Positions 1 through 11,400 of a stretch of 64,000 bases of DNA are shown piece by piece. Both the position numbers and the translations under genes were made by a program. This stretch comes from Clostridia bacterium. Lineage in GTDB: Bacteria > Bacillota > Clostridia > Christensenellales > Aristaeellaceae. The stretch is from contig JAFRBK010000039.1 of assembly GCA_017404985.1 (NCBI GenBank), forward strand, positions 60,325-124,324, in the 5' to 3' direction. Position 1 is the stretch's first letter. Each line of letters opens with the position of its first letter. The notes beneath the pieces were generated by a model. The model did no database searches. It was given only the letters and a program-made list of their open reading frames with translations, and had not been told where the DNA came from.

Positions 1-231
1 CTTGTTTTCGGATGCGAGACCAGAGGCCTTCCGGAATCCCTGCTGAAAAACTGTTACGACCGTTGCATCCGGATTCCGATGAGGAGCGAAGCCAGAAGCC
101 TGAACCTGGCCAATTCTGTTGCTGTTGTCCTGTTTGAAGCACTGCGCCAGAACGGCTTTCCGGGCATGCAGTCCGGAGGGCAACTGACAGGGCGCGAAGA
201 GGAACAGCCGGCCTGGCTGGATTATGTATAG
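1..231 (+). CDS. trmL: tRNA (cytidine(34)-2'-O)-methyltransferase TrmL, C-terminal part
   Basis: This is the 3' end of a gene that starts before the window; 76 codons remain. The readable motifs are VFGCETRGLP near the start and IPMRSEARSLNLANSVAVVL, which are SPOUT methyltransferase motifs 2 and 3 that build the SAM-binding trefoil knot. TrmL methylates the ribose of the wobble base of tRNA-Leu isoacceptors. After the knot there is a Gln/Glu-rich tail of about 25 residues ending WLDYV. The next gene starts 18 bases downstream with its own GGAG site, so co-transcription is likely. Other SPOUT ribose methyltransferases cannot be fully excluded without the N-terminus. Confidence 0.85.
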   Translation, partial: LVFGCETRGLPESLLKNCYDRCIRIPMRSEARSLNLANSVAVVLFEALRQNGFPGMQSGGQLTGREEEQPAWLDYV

Positions 232-249
232 ATACAGGAGGCAGCCTTC

Positions 250-600
250 ATGGCATATTTTCAGAACAACCGACAATATACAGATCCGCAGCAGGATCCC
301 CGGGTTTCGCCCGAGGAATACAGCAGGGATTCCTATGGGGAAAGCCTTTCGGATGAACCCGACTATGACGACGGGTTTGACGAATTGCTGGATTCTGAGA
401 CGGAGGATGAAGAAGACGGGGAAATGGACCCTGAACAGGTACGGAGCCGGTTCCGCTTTGCCATGGGTGCCGGAAACCTGGTGTCTGTCATTGTCGGGAC
501 AGCGGCTTTCCTGATTCTGCTTACGCTGCTCCTGAGCATGATCAATTTCCTGAAGACAGACCTGTCCCGCAACCTGACTTTATTCCAGACCAAGTTCTGA
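250..600 (+). CDS. Small acidic single-pass membrane protein, unknown function
   Basis: This 116-residue protein is not recognised. Residues 1-70 are very acidic and polar (a run of Asp/Glu around 50-60). One hydrophobic segment lies at about 77-100 (SVIVGTAAFLILLTLLLSM), followed by a short polar tail. With no signal peptide and one late transmembrane helix, a cytoplasmic N-terminus with a C-terminal anchor is the simplest reading. The start is supported by CAGGAGGCAG seven bases upstream. It sits 18 bases after trmL and 18 before the cysteine desulfurase, so all three probably share a transcript. The position is the only hint of a role. Confidence 0.75.
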   Translation: MAYFQNNRQYTDPQQDPRVSPEEYSRDSYGESLSDEPDYDDGFDELLDSETEDEEDGEMDPEQVRSRFRFAMGAGNLVSVIVGTAAFLILLTLLLSMINFLKTDLSRNLTLFQTKF

Positions 601-618
601 TTTCTGCGAGGCTTCTTT

Positions 619-1770
619 ATGACCAACCGAATCTATCTGGACAATGCAGCCACTACCTGCCTGGCGGAACCTGTGCGGGAGGCGATGATGCCCTGGCTGA
701 CGGCACAGTATGGAAATCCATCCAGCATTCACGGCACAGGGAGGGAAGCCCAGAAAGCGATTCATCTGGCCCGGTGCAAGGCAGCGGAAGCGATCGGGGC
801 TGAGCCCAGGGAGATTTTTTTTACTTCCGGCGGAAGTGAAAGCGATAACTGGGCACTGAAAGGATATGCGTTTGCCCACCGGACGGAAGGAAACCATATT
901 ATCACATCCTCCGTCGAGCACCATGCGGTGCTGCACACCTGCCGATGGCTGGAAAAACAGGGATTCCGGGTGACTTATCTCCCGACAGACGCGGAAGGAA
1001 GGGTGGACCCTGATACCGTGGAGAAGGCTATCACGGACCAGACCATCCTGATCAGCATTATGGCGGCCAACAATGAAATCGGCACCATGGAACCGGTTTC
1101 CCAGATCGGGGAAACGGCCGGGAAGCATGGCATTGCCTTTCATACGGATGCCGTCCAGGCGATCGGCGCGATGCCGCTGAACGTCAAGAAACTGCACGCT
1201 GACATGCTGAGCCTGAGCGCTCACAAATTTCACGGGCCGAAAGGAACCGGGCTTCTTTATATCCGGTCGGGAACCGTTTTGCAGCCCCTGATCCACGGAG
1301 GAGCGCAGGAAAGAGGCATGCGCGCCGGCACAGAAAATACAGCCGGCATCGTTGGGCTTGGGGAAGCGATCGCGCTTTGTACGAAAGACATGGAAGAAAA
1401 GAACCGGCGCATTGCCTGCCTCCGGGATGAGCTGACGGAAGGCCTGCTGCGGCGCATTCCGGATTCCTGCCTGAACGGGCCGCGCCGGGACCGGCTTCCC
1501 GGAAACTGCCATTTGTCCTTCCGGGGCATTGAAGGGGAAGCGCTGCTGCTTCGGCTGGATTTGGCCGGAATTGCCGCTTCCGGCGGGAGCGCCTGTACAT
1601 CCGGCAGCCCGGAGCCGAGCCATGTCATGCGGGCCATCGGCGCCGATGACGAAAGGACAAAGGGAAGCGTCCGGTTTACGCTCAGCGACGAAACGAAAAA
1701 AGAAGAGCTGGATGAAGTGCTGCGCATATTGCCGCCGCTGGTGGAAGAAATGAGGCGCTTAAGAACATAA
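619..1770 (+). CDS. Cysteine desulfurase (NifS/IscS class)
   Basis: A PLP enzyme of 383 residues that moves sulfur from cysteine to its own Cys persulfide for Fe-S clusters or tRNA thiolation. The start MTNRIYLDNAATT is the family signature. The PLP lysine lies in SAHKFHGPKGTG (about residue 200), His/Asp contacts in FHTDAVQA, and the sulfur-carrying cysteine in GGSACTSGSPEPSHVM (about 325), within a long IscS-like loop. The length matches the family. No iscU, mnmA or thiI is adjacent, so the acceptor cannot be named. A GCGAGG site precedes the ATG. Probably transcribed with trmL and the small membrane gene. Confidence 0.93.
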   Translation: MTNRIYLDNAATTCLAEPVREAMMPWLTAQYGNPSSIHGTGREAQKAIHLARCKAAEAIGAEPREIFFTSGGSESDNWALKGYAFAHRTEGNHIITSSVEHHAVLHTCRWLEKQGFRVTYLPTDAEGRVDPDTVEKAITDQTILISIMAANNEIGTMEPVSQIGETAGKHGIAFHTDAVQAIGAMPLNVKKLHADMLSLSAHKFHGPKGTGLLYIRSGTVLQPLIHGGAQERGMRAGTENTAGIVGLGEAIALCTKDMEEKNRRIACLRDELTEGLLRRIPDSCLNGPRRDRLPGNCHLSFRGIEGEALLLRLDLAGIAASGGSACTSGSPEPSHVMRAIGADDERTKGSVRFTLSDETKKEELDEVLRILPPLVEEMRRLRT

Positions 1771-1838
1771 TCCGGCCGGACAATGGGCGGGAAGGGGTTC
1801 CTCTACGCACGCATCAGCCGGCCGGGAAAAAGGACTGT

Positions 1839-3998
1839 TTATTTCACCCGGAAATGAAGGACCTCACTGGAAAAATCACTGCGCAGGTGGACGCTGTACC
1901 CCTGCTGCATCAGGAAAGCGCCGGAGAAGCTCCGGCCTTTTTCGTCGGTATATGTTTTTTCGGGATCCAGGCCATGCAGGCGCACCCGTACGGGAGGCAT
2001 GTTCGGCACTGTGAGCACCCGGTAAGCGCAGAACAGAACATCGCTCCTGTCCTCCGATACGAAGGACCAGGCAGCAAATGAATTTTCAAAAGGAGAAACC
2101 AGGCGCCAGAAGGTTCCCTTCTGTGTCAGCGAACGGATTCCCTTTATTTTTTTCACCATTTCCGCACAGGCATCCAGCTCTTCCGAAGAAAGCCTGGTCA
2201 GGTCCAGTTCAAAACCGAAATTGCCGCCGAGGGCCACATCGCCGCGCATGCTGATGCTGACGGAACGGCCGGTCTGGTGATTCGGGACTGCGCTGACATG
2301 GGCGCCCATCGCGGAAGCCGGATACACGATTGAAGTGCCGTACTGCAGCTTCAGCCGCTCAATGGCATCCGTGTCGTCACTGGTCCAGGTCTGGGGCATA
2401 TAGAAGAGCATGCCGGGGTCAAAACGCCCGCCGCCGCCGGAGCAGGACTCAAACAGAATCTGCGGGAAGGCGGAGGTAATGGTTTCCAGCACTCGGTACA
2501 GGCCGAGCATATAGCGGTGCATCGTTTCTCCCTTCCGGTCCTGCGGGAGGATCAGGGAGACCGCTTCGGTCATATTCCGGTTCATGTCCCATTTGACATA
2601 GTCGATTCCGGCGGAGGAAAGCACATCCGATACTGCGCGGATGACGTATTCCTGGACTTCAGGGCGCCCCATATCCAGAATCAGCTGGTTGCGGCTTTCT
2701 GTGCGGGTGCGGCCGGGAACATGCAGGCACCAGTCAGGATGCGTCCGGTACAGGTCACTGTCCGGCGAGACCATTTCCGGCTCGAACCAGAGCCCGAACC
2801 GGAGCCCCAACGCGTGAATCCGATCCGAAAGGCCGGAAAGGCCGTGGGGGAGCTTTTCTGTATTGACAATCCAGTCCCCGAGAGAACAGTTATCCAGGTT
2901 GCGTTTGCCGAACCAGCCGTCATCGAGGACGAAGAGCTCGATGCCCAGCTTCTGCGCTTCGGCAGCAATGGCCAGGAGGCGGTCCTCATTAAAATCAAAA
3001 TAGGTGCCTTCCCAGTTATTAATCAGGATCGGACGCTCCCGGTCCCGCCAGGTTCCGCGGGCCAGCCGGGTGCGGTAGAGCCGGTGATAAAGCTGGGACA
3101 TGCCGTTTAGCCCATGCGAAGAGAATACCATGACCGCTTCCGGCCCGGTAAAGGACTCACCGGGATTCAGCTTCCAGGTAAACACATCGGGATTCAGGCC
3201 GATGCTCAGCCGGGCATGGCCCGCGTTATCAACGGAGCCGGAAGCCGCGAAGCTGCCGCTGTACACCAGGCTCAGGGCCCAGACTCCGCCGGAGAATTCA
3301 TCCGCCTTCGGATCGCAGAAAGCGATAAAGGGGTTTTCCTCATGGCCGGAGGCGCCGCGGCGGGACGCAATCCGGTATTCCCCCTGGCCCAGCGGAGAGC
3401 GGACGACCGAACGCTCCCGGGCCCAGGCCCCTTTGAGATGCAGGACGTCGAAATCAGAAGACCAGAAGGGAACGGAGGCGGACTGGAGGCCGGTCAGGAA
3501 GACCGGAGCGGCGGATGCGTTTTCCACCGTCAGGCTCCGGGTGACCGCGCCGCTTTCCGAAAAGACGGAATAGACAGCTTTCACAAGCACGCCGGTATCC
3601 GGATCCTGCAGGCAGACAATCAGGGAATCCGCTTCGGCATCCTTTTCCGTATAGGTGGCCGGCAGGCCGGGCAGGGGAGCTTTTCCGGCCTGCGTGTACC
3701 AATCGGTGACCCGGAGATCCACCACATCATCCCCGGCGGAATTCAGGAGGCCGACCGCTGGCGTTCCGTTCCAGCCGCGGCCGCAGACAGGAATCTCATG
3801 CGGAATCAGAGAGAGAGGAAGGTCAAAACTGGCGAAAGGCATATAGTCCGCCGGATCATAGGAAAGGGAACCGTTCGGAACAGCGGGGCCCCAGTACAGA
3901 TTCAGCAGATGGTTTTCATCATCCCGGAAAAGGACATAACTGACATCGCCACCGGAAAGATAAGCGGTTCTGTTTTCGTTATCATACCAGACAGACAT
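1839..3998 (-). CDS. Alpha-galactosidase, glycoside hydrolase family 36
   Basis: This 719-residue cytoplasmic enzyme has no signal peptide. It should remove terminal alpha-1,6-galactose from melibiose, raffinose-type sugars or galactomannan fragments. GH36 features are FVLDDGWFGKRN in the barrel, the nucleophile Asp in YVKWDMNRN, and the acid/base region FESCSGGGGRFDPG followed by WTSDDTDA. An N-terminal beta-sandwich and C-terminal beta domain fill out the usual length. A GTG three codons earlier is open, but GAGGAGGTG sits eight bases before the ATG used here, so this start is preferred. It faces the cysteine desulfurase convergently and stands alone, with no sugar transporter or LacI regulator beside it. 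A GPH symporter at 51.8 kb could supply substrate, but that link is only inferred. Confidence 0.93.
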   Translation of the reverse strand: MSVWYDNENRTAYLSGGDVSYVLFRDDENHLLNLYWGPAVPNGSLSYDPADYMPFASFDLPLSLIPHEIPVCGRGWNGTPAVGLLNSAGDDVVDLRVTDWYTQAGKAPLPGLPATYTEKDAEADSLIVCLQDPDTGVLVKAVYSVFSESGAVTRSLTVENASAAPVFLTGLQSASVPFWSSDFDVLHLKGAWARERSVVRSPLGQGEYRIASRRGASGHEENPFIAFCDPKADEFSGGVWALSLVYSGSFAASGSVDNAGHARLSIGLNPDVFTWKLNPGESFTGPEAVMVFSSHGLNGMSQLYHRLYRTRLARGTWRDRERPILINNWEGTYFDFNEDRLLAIAAEAQKLGIELFVLDDGWFGKRNLDNCSLGDWIVNTEKLPHGLSGLSDRIHALGLRFGLWFEPEMVSPDSDLYRTHPDWCLHVPGRTRTESRNQLILDMGRPEVQEYVIRAVSDVLSSAGIDYVKWDMNRNMTEAVSLILPQDRKGETMHRYMLGLYRVLETITSAFPQILFESCSGGGGRFDPGMLFYMPQTWTSDDTDAIERLKLQYGTSIVYPASAMGAHVSAVPNHQTGRSVSISMRGDVALGGNFGFELDLTRLSSEELDACAEMVKKIKGIRSLTQKGTFWRLVSPFENSFAAWSFVSEDRSDVLFCAYRVLTVPNMPPVRVRLHGLDPEKTYTDEKGRSFSGAFLMQQGYSVHLRSDFSSEVLHFRVK

Positions 3999-4024
3999 AT
4001 TCGGCACCTCCTCAATATGTCTGT

Positions 4025-4030
4025 ATTATA
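4025..4030 (-). promoter_or_regulatory. Likely -10 box of the alpha-galactosidase promoter
   Basis: Read on the minus strand this is TATAAT preceded by TGG, 26 bases upstream of the ATG. The -35 region 17 bases further up (TTCCGG) is poor, which suggests activator control. Confidence 0.45.
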
Positions 4031-4109
4031 CCATAAGCCGGACTTGCCGGAAAAGCAGGAAATGAAGCATGAAGAATATAAAATCCTTTTCAATGTTACG
4101 GAAATGTGA

Positions 4110-4115
4110 TAAAAT
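4110..4115 (+). promoter_or_regulatory. Possible -10 box for the MATE-NRPS operon
   Basis: TAAAAT lies in an AT-rich stretch 36 bases before the MATE start, with a weak TTTCAA 16 bases upstream as -35. No operator or riboswitch-like fold was recognised. This is the only promoter-like signal before the two-gene locus. Confidence 0.35.
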
Positions 4116-4151
4116 ACAAATTGGAATTTAACAATTACCGGGAGAGCTTTT

Positions 4152-5480
4152 ATGAAGAAAATCCGGATTTCGGATCATTTCGGAATATCCACGATCCTGC
4201 TGTTCTCGCTTCCGAGCATCGGGATGCAAGTCGTCAACAATACCTACCAGTTGGCAGACGGGTATTTTATTTCCAATTATATCGGCAGTGCCGCCTTTGC
4301 GGCAGAGAATCTGATTTTTCCTCCGCTGATTGTGCTGGCCGGTGTCGGAATGATGTTCGGAAGCGGCGCGGCGGCCCTGATTTCCCATACGCTGGGAGAG
4401 GGGGACCAGGAGAAGGCAAACGGCCAGCTGAGCCTGGCGATAGGCTCCCTGGCGGTGACCGGAATCCTGCTTTCCCCGGCGGTGTTCCTGATGCTGCCAA
4501 CGATTGCCGGCTGGGTGGGGGCGCCGGAGGAACTGATTCCCCAGTGCGTTGAATACGGCAGGATTCTGACCGCATGTATGCCGTTTGCGATCATGAGCGC
4601 CGCGATGCGCCCCCTGCTGGTTACCGCGAACCGGCCGGGGCTGGGATTCAAGGTGTCTGTTGTGAATGCTTTCCTGAATATTCTGCTGGACTGGATCGCG
4701 GTGGCGAAGCTCGGATGGGGGCTGACCGGCGCGGCCCTGGCGACCGGGCTGGCCTGGGTCATCAGTGCATCCATTCCATTGTCTTTTTTTGCGAACAAGC
4801 GCAATCCGCTTCATTTCGGCCGTTTCAACCGGAACGGAAAGGTTCTGGGAAAGATCTGTTACAACGGCTCCTCTGAAATGGCGGGAACGGTATCCTATGC
4901 CCTGATCGCCATGCTGTATAACGGGCAGCTGCTCCGCTACATCGGAGCGGGAGGCGTTGACGCCTATGCTGTGACCGACTATGTGAGCGGGCTTTTCCTG
5001 GCAGTTTTCTACGGAATTGCCATGAGCATGACGCCGGTGGTCGGCTACCATCTGGGAGAGAACAACCGGGAGGAACTCAGGAACCTTCGGAAGAACGGTT
5101 TCATGCTGACGGGCGGCATCGGCCTTGTGATGGCGGCGACTGCCTTCGCTTTTGCCGAACCGATATCCCGGATCTTTGTCGGATATGATCCGGAACTGAC
5201 GGCGCTGTCCGTGGAGGCGCTGCGGATCATTTGCCTGTCCTATCTGCTGAGCGGAATCACGACCTATGCCTCCGCGTTCTTTACCGGCATGAATGACGGA
5301 ACGGCTTCCCTGGTTGTTTCGGTGATCAAGAGCTTTGCCGTTCCCCTGATTCTGCTGATGGCCCTGCCGCGGTGGATCGGCCGGACCGGCATCTGGATTG
5401 TGACCCCGCTGGCTGAAATCGCGGCGCTGGCGGCTGCCGTTTTCTTCTTTATGAAATACAGGAAAAAAGACATATTGTGA
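4152..5480 (+). CDS. MATE family multidrug/peptide exporter
   Basis: A 442-residue membrane protein with about 12 hydrophobic segments and the two-lobed MATE pattern. The N-lobe starts LLFSLPSIGMQVVNNTYQLADGYF and a similar block opens the C-lobe (MAGTVSYALIAMLYNGQLL). MATE proteins export organic cations or small peptides using Na+ or H+. The stop is 12 bases before the NRPS start with no terminator between, so the two are almost certainly one operon. The likely job is therefore export of, or self-protection from, the NRPS product. This is inferred from context. The start is set by GGGAGAG eight bases before the ATG. Confidence 0.9.
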   Translation: MKKIRISDHFGISTILLFSLPSIGMQVVNNTYQLADGYFISNYIGSAAFAAENLIFPPLIVLAGVGMMFGSGAAALISHTLGEGDQEKANGQLSLAIGSLAVTGILLSPAVFLMLPTIAGWVGAPEELIPQCVEYGRILTACMPFAIMSAAMRPLLVTANRPGLGFKVSVVNAFLNILLDWIAVAKLGWGLTGAALATGLAWVISASIPLSFFANKRNPLHFGRFNRNGKVLGKICYNGSSEMAGTVSYALIAMLYNGQLLRYIGAGGVDAYAVTDYVSGLFLAVFYGIAMSMTPVVGYHLGENNREELRNLRKNGFMLTGGIGLVMAATAFAFAEPISRIFVGYDPELTALSVEALRIICLSYLLSGITTYASAFFTGMNDGTASLVVSVIKSFAVPLILLMALPRWIGRTGIWIVTPLAEIAALAAAVFFFMKYRKKDIL

Positions 5481-5492
5481 GGTGACTGCCAC

Positions 5493-8400
5493 ATGCTGAA
5501 TGAGCTGCTGAAGAAAACCATCATCGATGTGTTTCTGGAAAATGTCCGGCTGTATCCGGAAAACCCGGCCGTGATGGACGCGCGCGGTGCTTATACCTAT
5601 GACAGGCTGAACCGGCGCAGCGCCCTGCTGGCCCGGAAAATCCTGGACGCCATCGGGGACGGTGACCGGGGTAACCGGCGGGTCGCCGTGCTGCTTCCGC
5701 GCAGCCGCGAATACATGACCGGCATGCTGGCCGTCATCCGGGCCGGATGCGCCCTCGTGCCGCTGGACTCAGAATACCCGACAGAACGAATCCAGGCAAT
5801 TCAGGAGGATTCCGAATTTCGCCTCTTTGTGACCACTGCCGGCCTGGCGGAAAAAACCGGCGGGATTCCGAAGCTTCTGATCGAGGAAGCAATCGACGAA
5901 AAAGAAGAAAAAGAGGCTGAGATTGAACTGAACCTTTCCAGGCCGGAGCTGGAAGGCCTGCTGGTCTATACCTCCGGATCCACCGGGAAACCGAAGGGCG
6001 TCGTGCACCGGCAATCCGTTTTTTGCCATTATTTTGCCCTGAACAAACTGGCCAACCGCCCGCTGCCGACGGAGGCCATTCACCTTTGCATGGCCGGCTT
6101 TACGTTTATCGCTGCGCTGTTTGACCTGACCATTCCGATTATGACGGGGGCGCAGGTTTATATCGCAGATGAAAAGGAACGCCAGAATATGGACCTGCTT
6201 TGGGCAATCATCCAGAAAAGGCATGTTACCAGCATGTTCCTGCCGCCGAAGATGTTCATGGTGATGCGGGAGCTGTACGGCCGGCTTCCGCTCCGGAATG
6301 TGGAACTCGGCGGTGAAAAAGCAAGCCCGAAATATGCTGATGACGGCAATCTCTTTGAGGCATTTGCTTCCAGTGAAACATTCTGCATGTTGTTCCGACA
6401 GATTCATACGGGAGACCAGCGGGAACTGGGAAAACCCGCGGCCGGCTCCAGGGTTTATCTGATCGACGACGACGGCACCCTGATTACGGAACCCGGAAAG
6501 CTGGGCGAGATGTGCGTCGCCAGCCCGTGGCTCGCGAACGGATATAACAAGCTTCCGGAAGATACCGCAGCGAAATTCACAGACTGTCCTTTCGAGCCGG
6601 GCCAGCGCATGTACCGCACCGGAGACTATATGGCTTTTGATGCGGAAGGAAACTATTATTACCACGGCCGGAAAGACCGGATGATTAAACTGCGTGGGTT
6701 CCGGGTGGAACTGGGCGAAATTGAAAATGTGATGCGCAGGAAGGAGGGAATCTCCGAACTGGCCTGTATCACCGTCAAAGTGAACGGCGGGGACAAGCTG
6801 TGCTGCTATTATGCCGGCGAGAAGATGGATTCCTCTGTACTGAAAGAGCATGCGGCCTCGTTCCTCCCGTACTATATGGTGCCGGATTATTTTGTCTGGA
6901 TGGACGCGCTGCCGAGAAATGAGCGCAACAAGGTGAATTATCTGGCGCTGAAGGCCATGGACCCGCCGACGGAGGAAGGGGACTATGCTCCCCCGGAAAC
7001 AGAAACAGAGAAAAAGGTCTGCGAAGCCTTCGAAACAGCACTGAACCTGACGCGTGTCAGCGTGACCGCCGATTTCTTCGCGCTGGGCGGCACATCCCTG
7101 AGCGTGGCGGTCCTGGTGGCCGCGCTGACAGATGTGTATGCCGGCCTTTCCTTCCAGGATGTGGTGAGGCATCCCACGCCGCGCTCCCTTGCCGCCTATA
7201 TTCTGGAAGCGCCGGAAAAGGAACGGGATCTCCTGAAGATGGACCGGGATTTCTATCCGTTGACCAAAACCCAGATGGGAATTTATCTGGAAGGCCTGAC
7301 CGGCGGAAACAATGCCACCTATACGATTCCTTTCCTGATCCGGACCGATTCCTCCGTTACCGCGGATTCGCTGGCCGCGGCAGTGAAAAAAGTGGTGGCA
7401 GCCCATCCGTCCATGAAATATATGATCCGGGCGGGCGCTGACGGAATTCCCCATATGTTTATGGTGCCGACAGCTCCGGTGGATATTACCGTCACCGATG
7501 GGACGGAAGACGGCCGCCTGGCCTTCATGGAACATTTCATGCCGGTGGTCCCGATGATGGATCAGCTGCTGTTCCATTTCGCGGTGTACCGCACGCCGGA
7601 ACGCTGCTATCTGGCTGTAAAGACCCATCTGATCTTTCTGGACGGCACATCCGTCAGTCTGATGATTGAAGAACTGAACAAAGCCCTGGCCGGAGAAGCG
7701 CTGCAGCCGGAAGCATTCACCATCCAGCAGGCTGCGATGCGCGAGGAACAGATGATGCGCGACGGCTCCTATGAGACCGCCAAGCTGTATCATACAGAGC
7801 TGTTTAAAGCCATGGACGGAATCCCCTCCATGGCCGGGGACCGGGATGGGGCGCTGACGCCGGGCGTCAGCGAAAACATGCGTTATGAGCCGCATACCCT
7901 GAGCGCCGAACGCGTGAAGGCCTTCTGCGAAAAGAACCAGGTGACGGAGAGCAGCTTTTTCATGGGCGCTATGGCGCTGCTGCTCAGCAAATACCTGAAC
8001 AGCAGTCACGTATCCTTTTCCACCGTATACAACGGACGGGCTCAGGCCGGTATGGAAACCACGATCGGCACGCTGATCAAACGGATTCCCGTATACGGTG
8101 ACCTGTCGAGAGACCTGCCTGTGGCAGAGTACCTCCAGAACATGGGGAAACAGATTCTTTCCAACATGAGCCATGACATCTATTCCTTCGATGAGGTGCT
8201 GAAGGAATGCCCGGTGAACGAAGAGGTTGAGTTTATTTATCAGGGGAACCAGTTTACCGACCATCCGGAGGCGGAAACAGCCCTTGCGGAAGGTGATAAA
8301 TGGTTCATTGAACACTATCATACCGGGATGGTGACCGGATGCTTCTCCATTCAGTTCTTCTCGACAGACGGCTGGTACAATATGACCATCGAATACCGGA

Positions 8401-11400
8401 ACGAGCGGTTCTCCCCGGAATGGGTCAGGCGCTTTGCCGGATATCTGTTCACCATTGCCGAAGGGCTTCTGACAAAGGAAACCATCGGGCAGATTGCCAT
8501 GCTGACGGACGAAGACCGGGAGATGTTGGACAAATTCAATGATACGCGGGTTCCGACGGCATTTGTGCCCGTGCACGAGCAGATTCATCGGCACGCCCTG
8601 AAGACTCCGGAGCGGATGGCGGTCACCGCGGCCGGAAAAACGCTGACTTTCCGGGAGCTGGACCTTCTGTCCGGCCGGATCGCGGCGGCACTGAAAACTT
8701 TCGGGGTGAAGGCGGAAACGCTGGTCGGCGTGCTCTTTGACCGGGAAGTCTGGGCTTACGCGGCGGAGATCGGTATTCTGAAGGCCGGCGGTGCTTTTGT
8801 GCCCTTTATTCCGGAATACCCGGATGAGCGGATTGATTTCTGCATGAAGGACGGGCAGATCCCGCTCCTTTTGACCACCGCAGCGCTGAAAGCAGGCCGG
8901 GAAGGGCTGAACGGCGGAGGCTACCGGATCGTTACCCTGGAGGACATCTTCGGTACCGCCTCCCTGGATGAGATCAGGGCGGAAGACGAAGAACCTGTTG
9001 CTGAAGATGCATTCGCCGCAGCCGGCGCCGGATCGCTGGCCTACTGTATCTATACTTCCGGAACGACGGGACGGCCCAAGGGCGTCATGATTGAGCACGG
9101 CAACATCGCCAACTATGTGCTGCGGAATGAAAAGTCCGTGGAAATCATACATTATGCGGAGCCGGGAAGAATCTGCCTGGCCCTGGCGTCATTTTCCTTT
9201 GATGTTTCTGTCGTCGAGGAATTCGTTCCGCTATGCAACGGAAACGGCGTTGTGATTGCTACGGAGCAGGAAATCCATACGCCTTCGGACCTGGCTGCCC
9301 TGATCAAAAAAACCGGCGTAACCGGCATAACCTGCACGCCGACCTATCTGCTGAGCCTGCTGGATATTCCTGAGACGCGCGAAGCCATTAAACAGCTGAC
9401 ATTCTTCGATATCGGCGCGGAAGCGTTCCCCGCCCAGCTGTACGGCCGGCTGCGTGAACTGAATCCGGAAAGTGTCATCCTGAATGTTTACGGACCGACG
9501 GAAGCCACCATGGGCTGCGCCGCCGAAGTGATGACCGGCAGCGAGGAAGTGACCATCGGGAAGCCCATTGCCAATACGGTTTTCCAGATTGCCGATTCCT
9601 TCGGAAACGGGCTGCCTGTCGGGATCCGCGGAGAGCTGGTGATCTGCGGGGACCAGGTGGGCCGCGGATACATCAACCTGCCGGACAAGACCGCTGCCGC
9701 CTTCTTCAGGTGGAACGGAATGCGGGCCTACCACAGCGGCGATCTGGCGGCCTGGACCCCGAACGGAACCGTCCGGCTGTTCGGCCGGGTGGACAACCAG
9801 ATCAAACTCCGGGGCTTCCGGATCGAGCTGGACGAAATCGAGAAGGTCATGTCCGAATACCCGGGCATCAAGACGGTTGCCGCCGCAGTCAAAAAAGCCA
9901 ACGGAACGGAATACCTGGTTGGTTATTATACAGCCCGGAAGGAAGCGGATCCAAACGCGCTGAAACAGTATATGCACGGGAAACTGCCTGACTATATGGT
10001 TCCGACCGTTCTGATGCAGGTGGAAGCCATGCCGATGACCTCCAGCGGCAAGGTGGACCGGAGGGTGTTGCCGATGCCGGACTTCTCCGTCCTCCGGGCG
10101 GAATATGTTGCACCGGCAAACGAAGCAGAGGTAAAAATCTGCCATGCCTTTGCACAGGCATTGAACCTGCCTGAAAACCAGGTGGGTGCCCTGGATGACT
10201 TCTTTGAACTGGGTGGGGATTCGCTCAAGGCCATGAGCGCCATGGCGGAAGCTGAACTGGAAGGGTTGACCGCGGCGGATATTTTCCAGAAACGGACACC
10301 GCGGGCCATTGCCGCCGCCGTGGCGGAACGGAGCGGCATGGGCAGCCTGGACGAGCGGGAGGAGGCTGCGAGAAAAGTGCCGCATGCCCTGACGCCGCTG
10401 CAGCTTCAGATGGTCGATACTCAAATGTTCCGCCCCGGCTCCACCATGTGGAGCAATACCCATTTTCTGGTCCGGTTTGATCCGGAAGAAGTGAATGCAG
10501 ACCGCCTTTGCAAAGCAGTCAATGAGGCGCTTGCCAACCATCCCGCCCTTTCTTCAGCCATCAGGTTCAGCGACGAAGGGGAACTGGTCCAGCAGTATGT
10601 TCCCGGGCTGCTTCCGGAGGTTAAGGTTCGGGAAATCATGCAGGAAACGGCGGACGCGCTTCCGGACGTCCTGGTCCTGCCCTTTGACCGGATCTTTGAT
10701 TCCTGCCTGTGCCGGGTTGGCGTTTTCCGTTCCCCGAAGCATACCTATCTGTTTATGGATGTTCATCATATGCTGATGGACGGTGCATCGCTGGGCATTC
10801 TGCTGGCTGACATCACCAACGCATTCTATGGACGGCCCCTGAGCAGGGATTACTTCTACGCCATGCTGGAAGAGGAAGAAAAACGGATTGCCGCCGGCAG
10901 CCGGGAGCAGGATCACGACTGGTTCCGGGAACGCTACGGCGATGAGGTATGGTGCAATATGCCGCCGGCCCAAAAGGGCGGAAACCACATCAACCAGGCC
11001 GGCAGGGAAAAACGGCTGCAGATTACCGCGGAGCAGGTGAAGGCGGCGGAAGATTTCTGGGGTGTTTCCCATTCCGTGATGGCCATCACCGCGGCCCTGA
11101 TCACCCTGAACCGGACGACAGGGAAACAGCATGTCATGATCAACTGGATTTTTAACAACCGGCTTGCACCGGAATCGGAAGGCGCCGTGGGCATGCTGAT
11201 CAAGAACCTGCCGGCCGCGGCCAGGATGGAGGAATTCAGCAGCGTTCGGGAACTCCTTCAGGATGTGAAGAGCCAGGTGGCGGAAGGCATCGCACACTGC
11301 ACATATGATTTCATGACGGAGAATTACCGGGCATATCTGGATGATTGCATGGAAGTGAACCTGCAGCTGGGAATCAACGGCAACGAATTGGAAGTGCTGC

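Noticed and set aside
5769-9152. Long minus-strand open frame opposite the NRPS
   Set aside because: It is antisense to a protein with clear domains, has no motifs and a His/Arg/Pro-rich composition typical of shadow frames in GC-rich genes.
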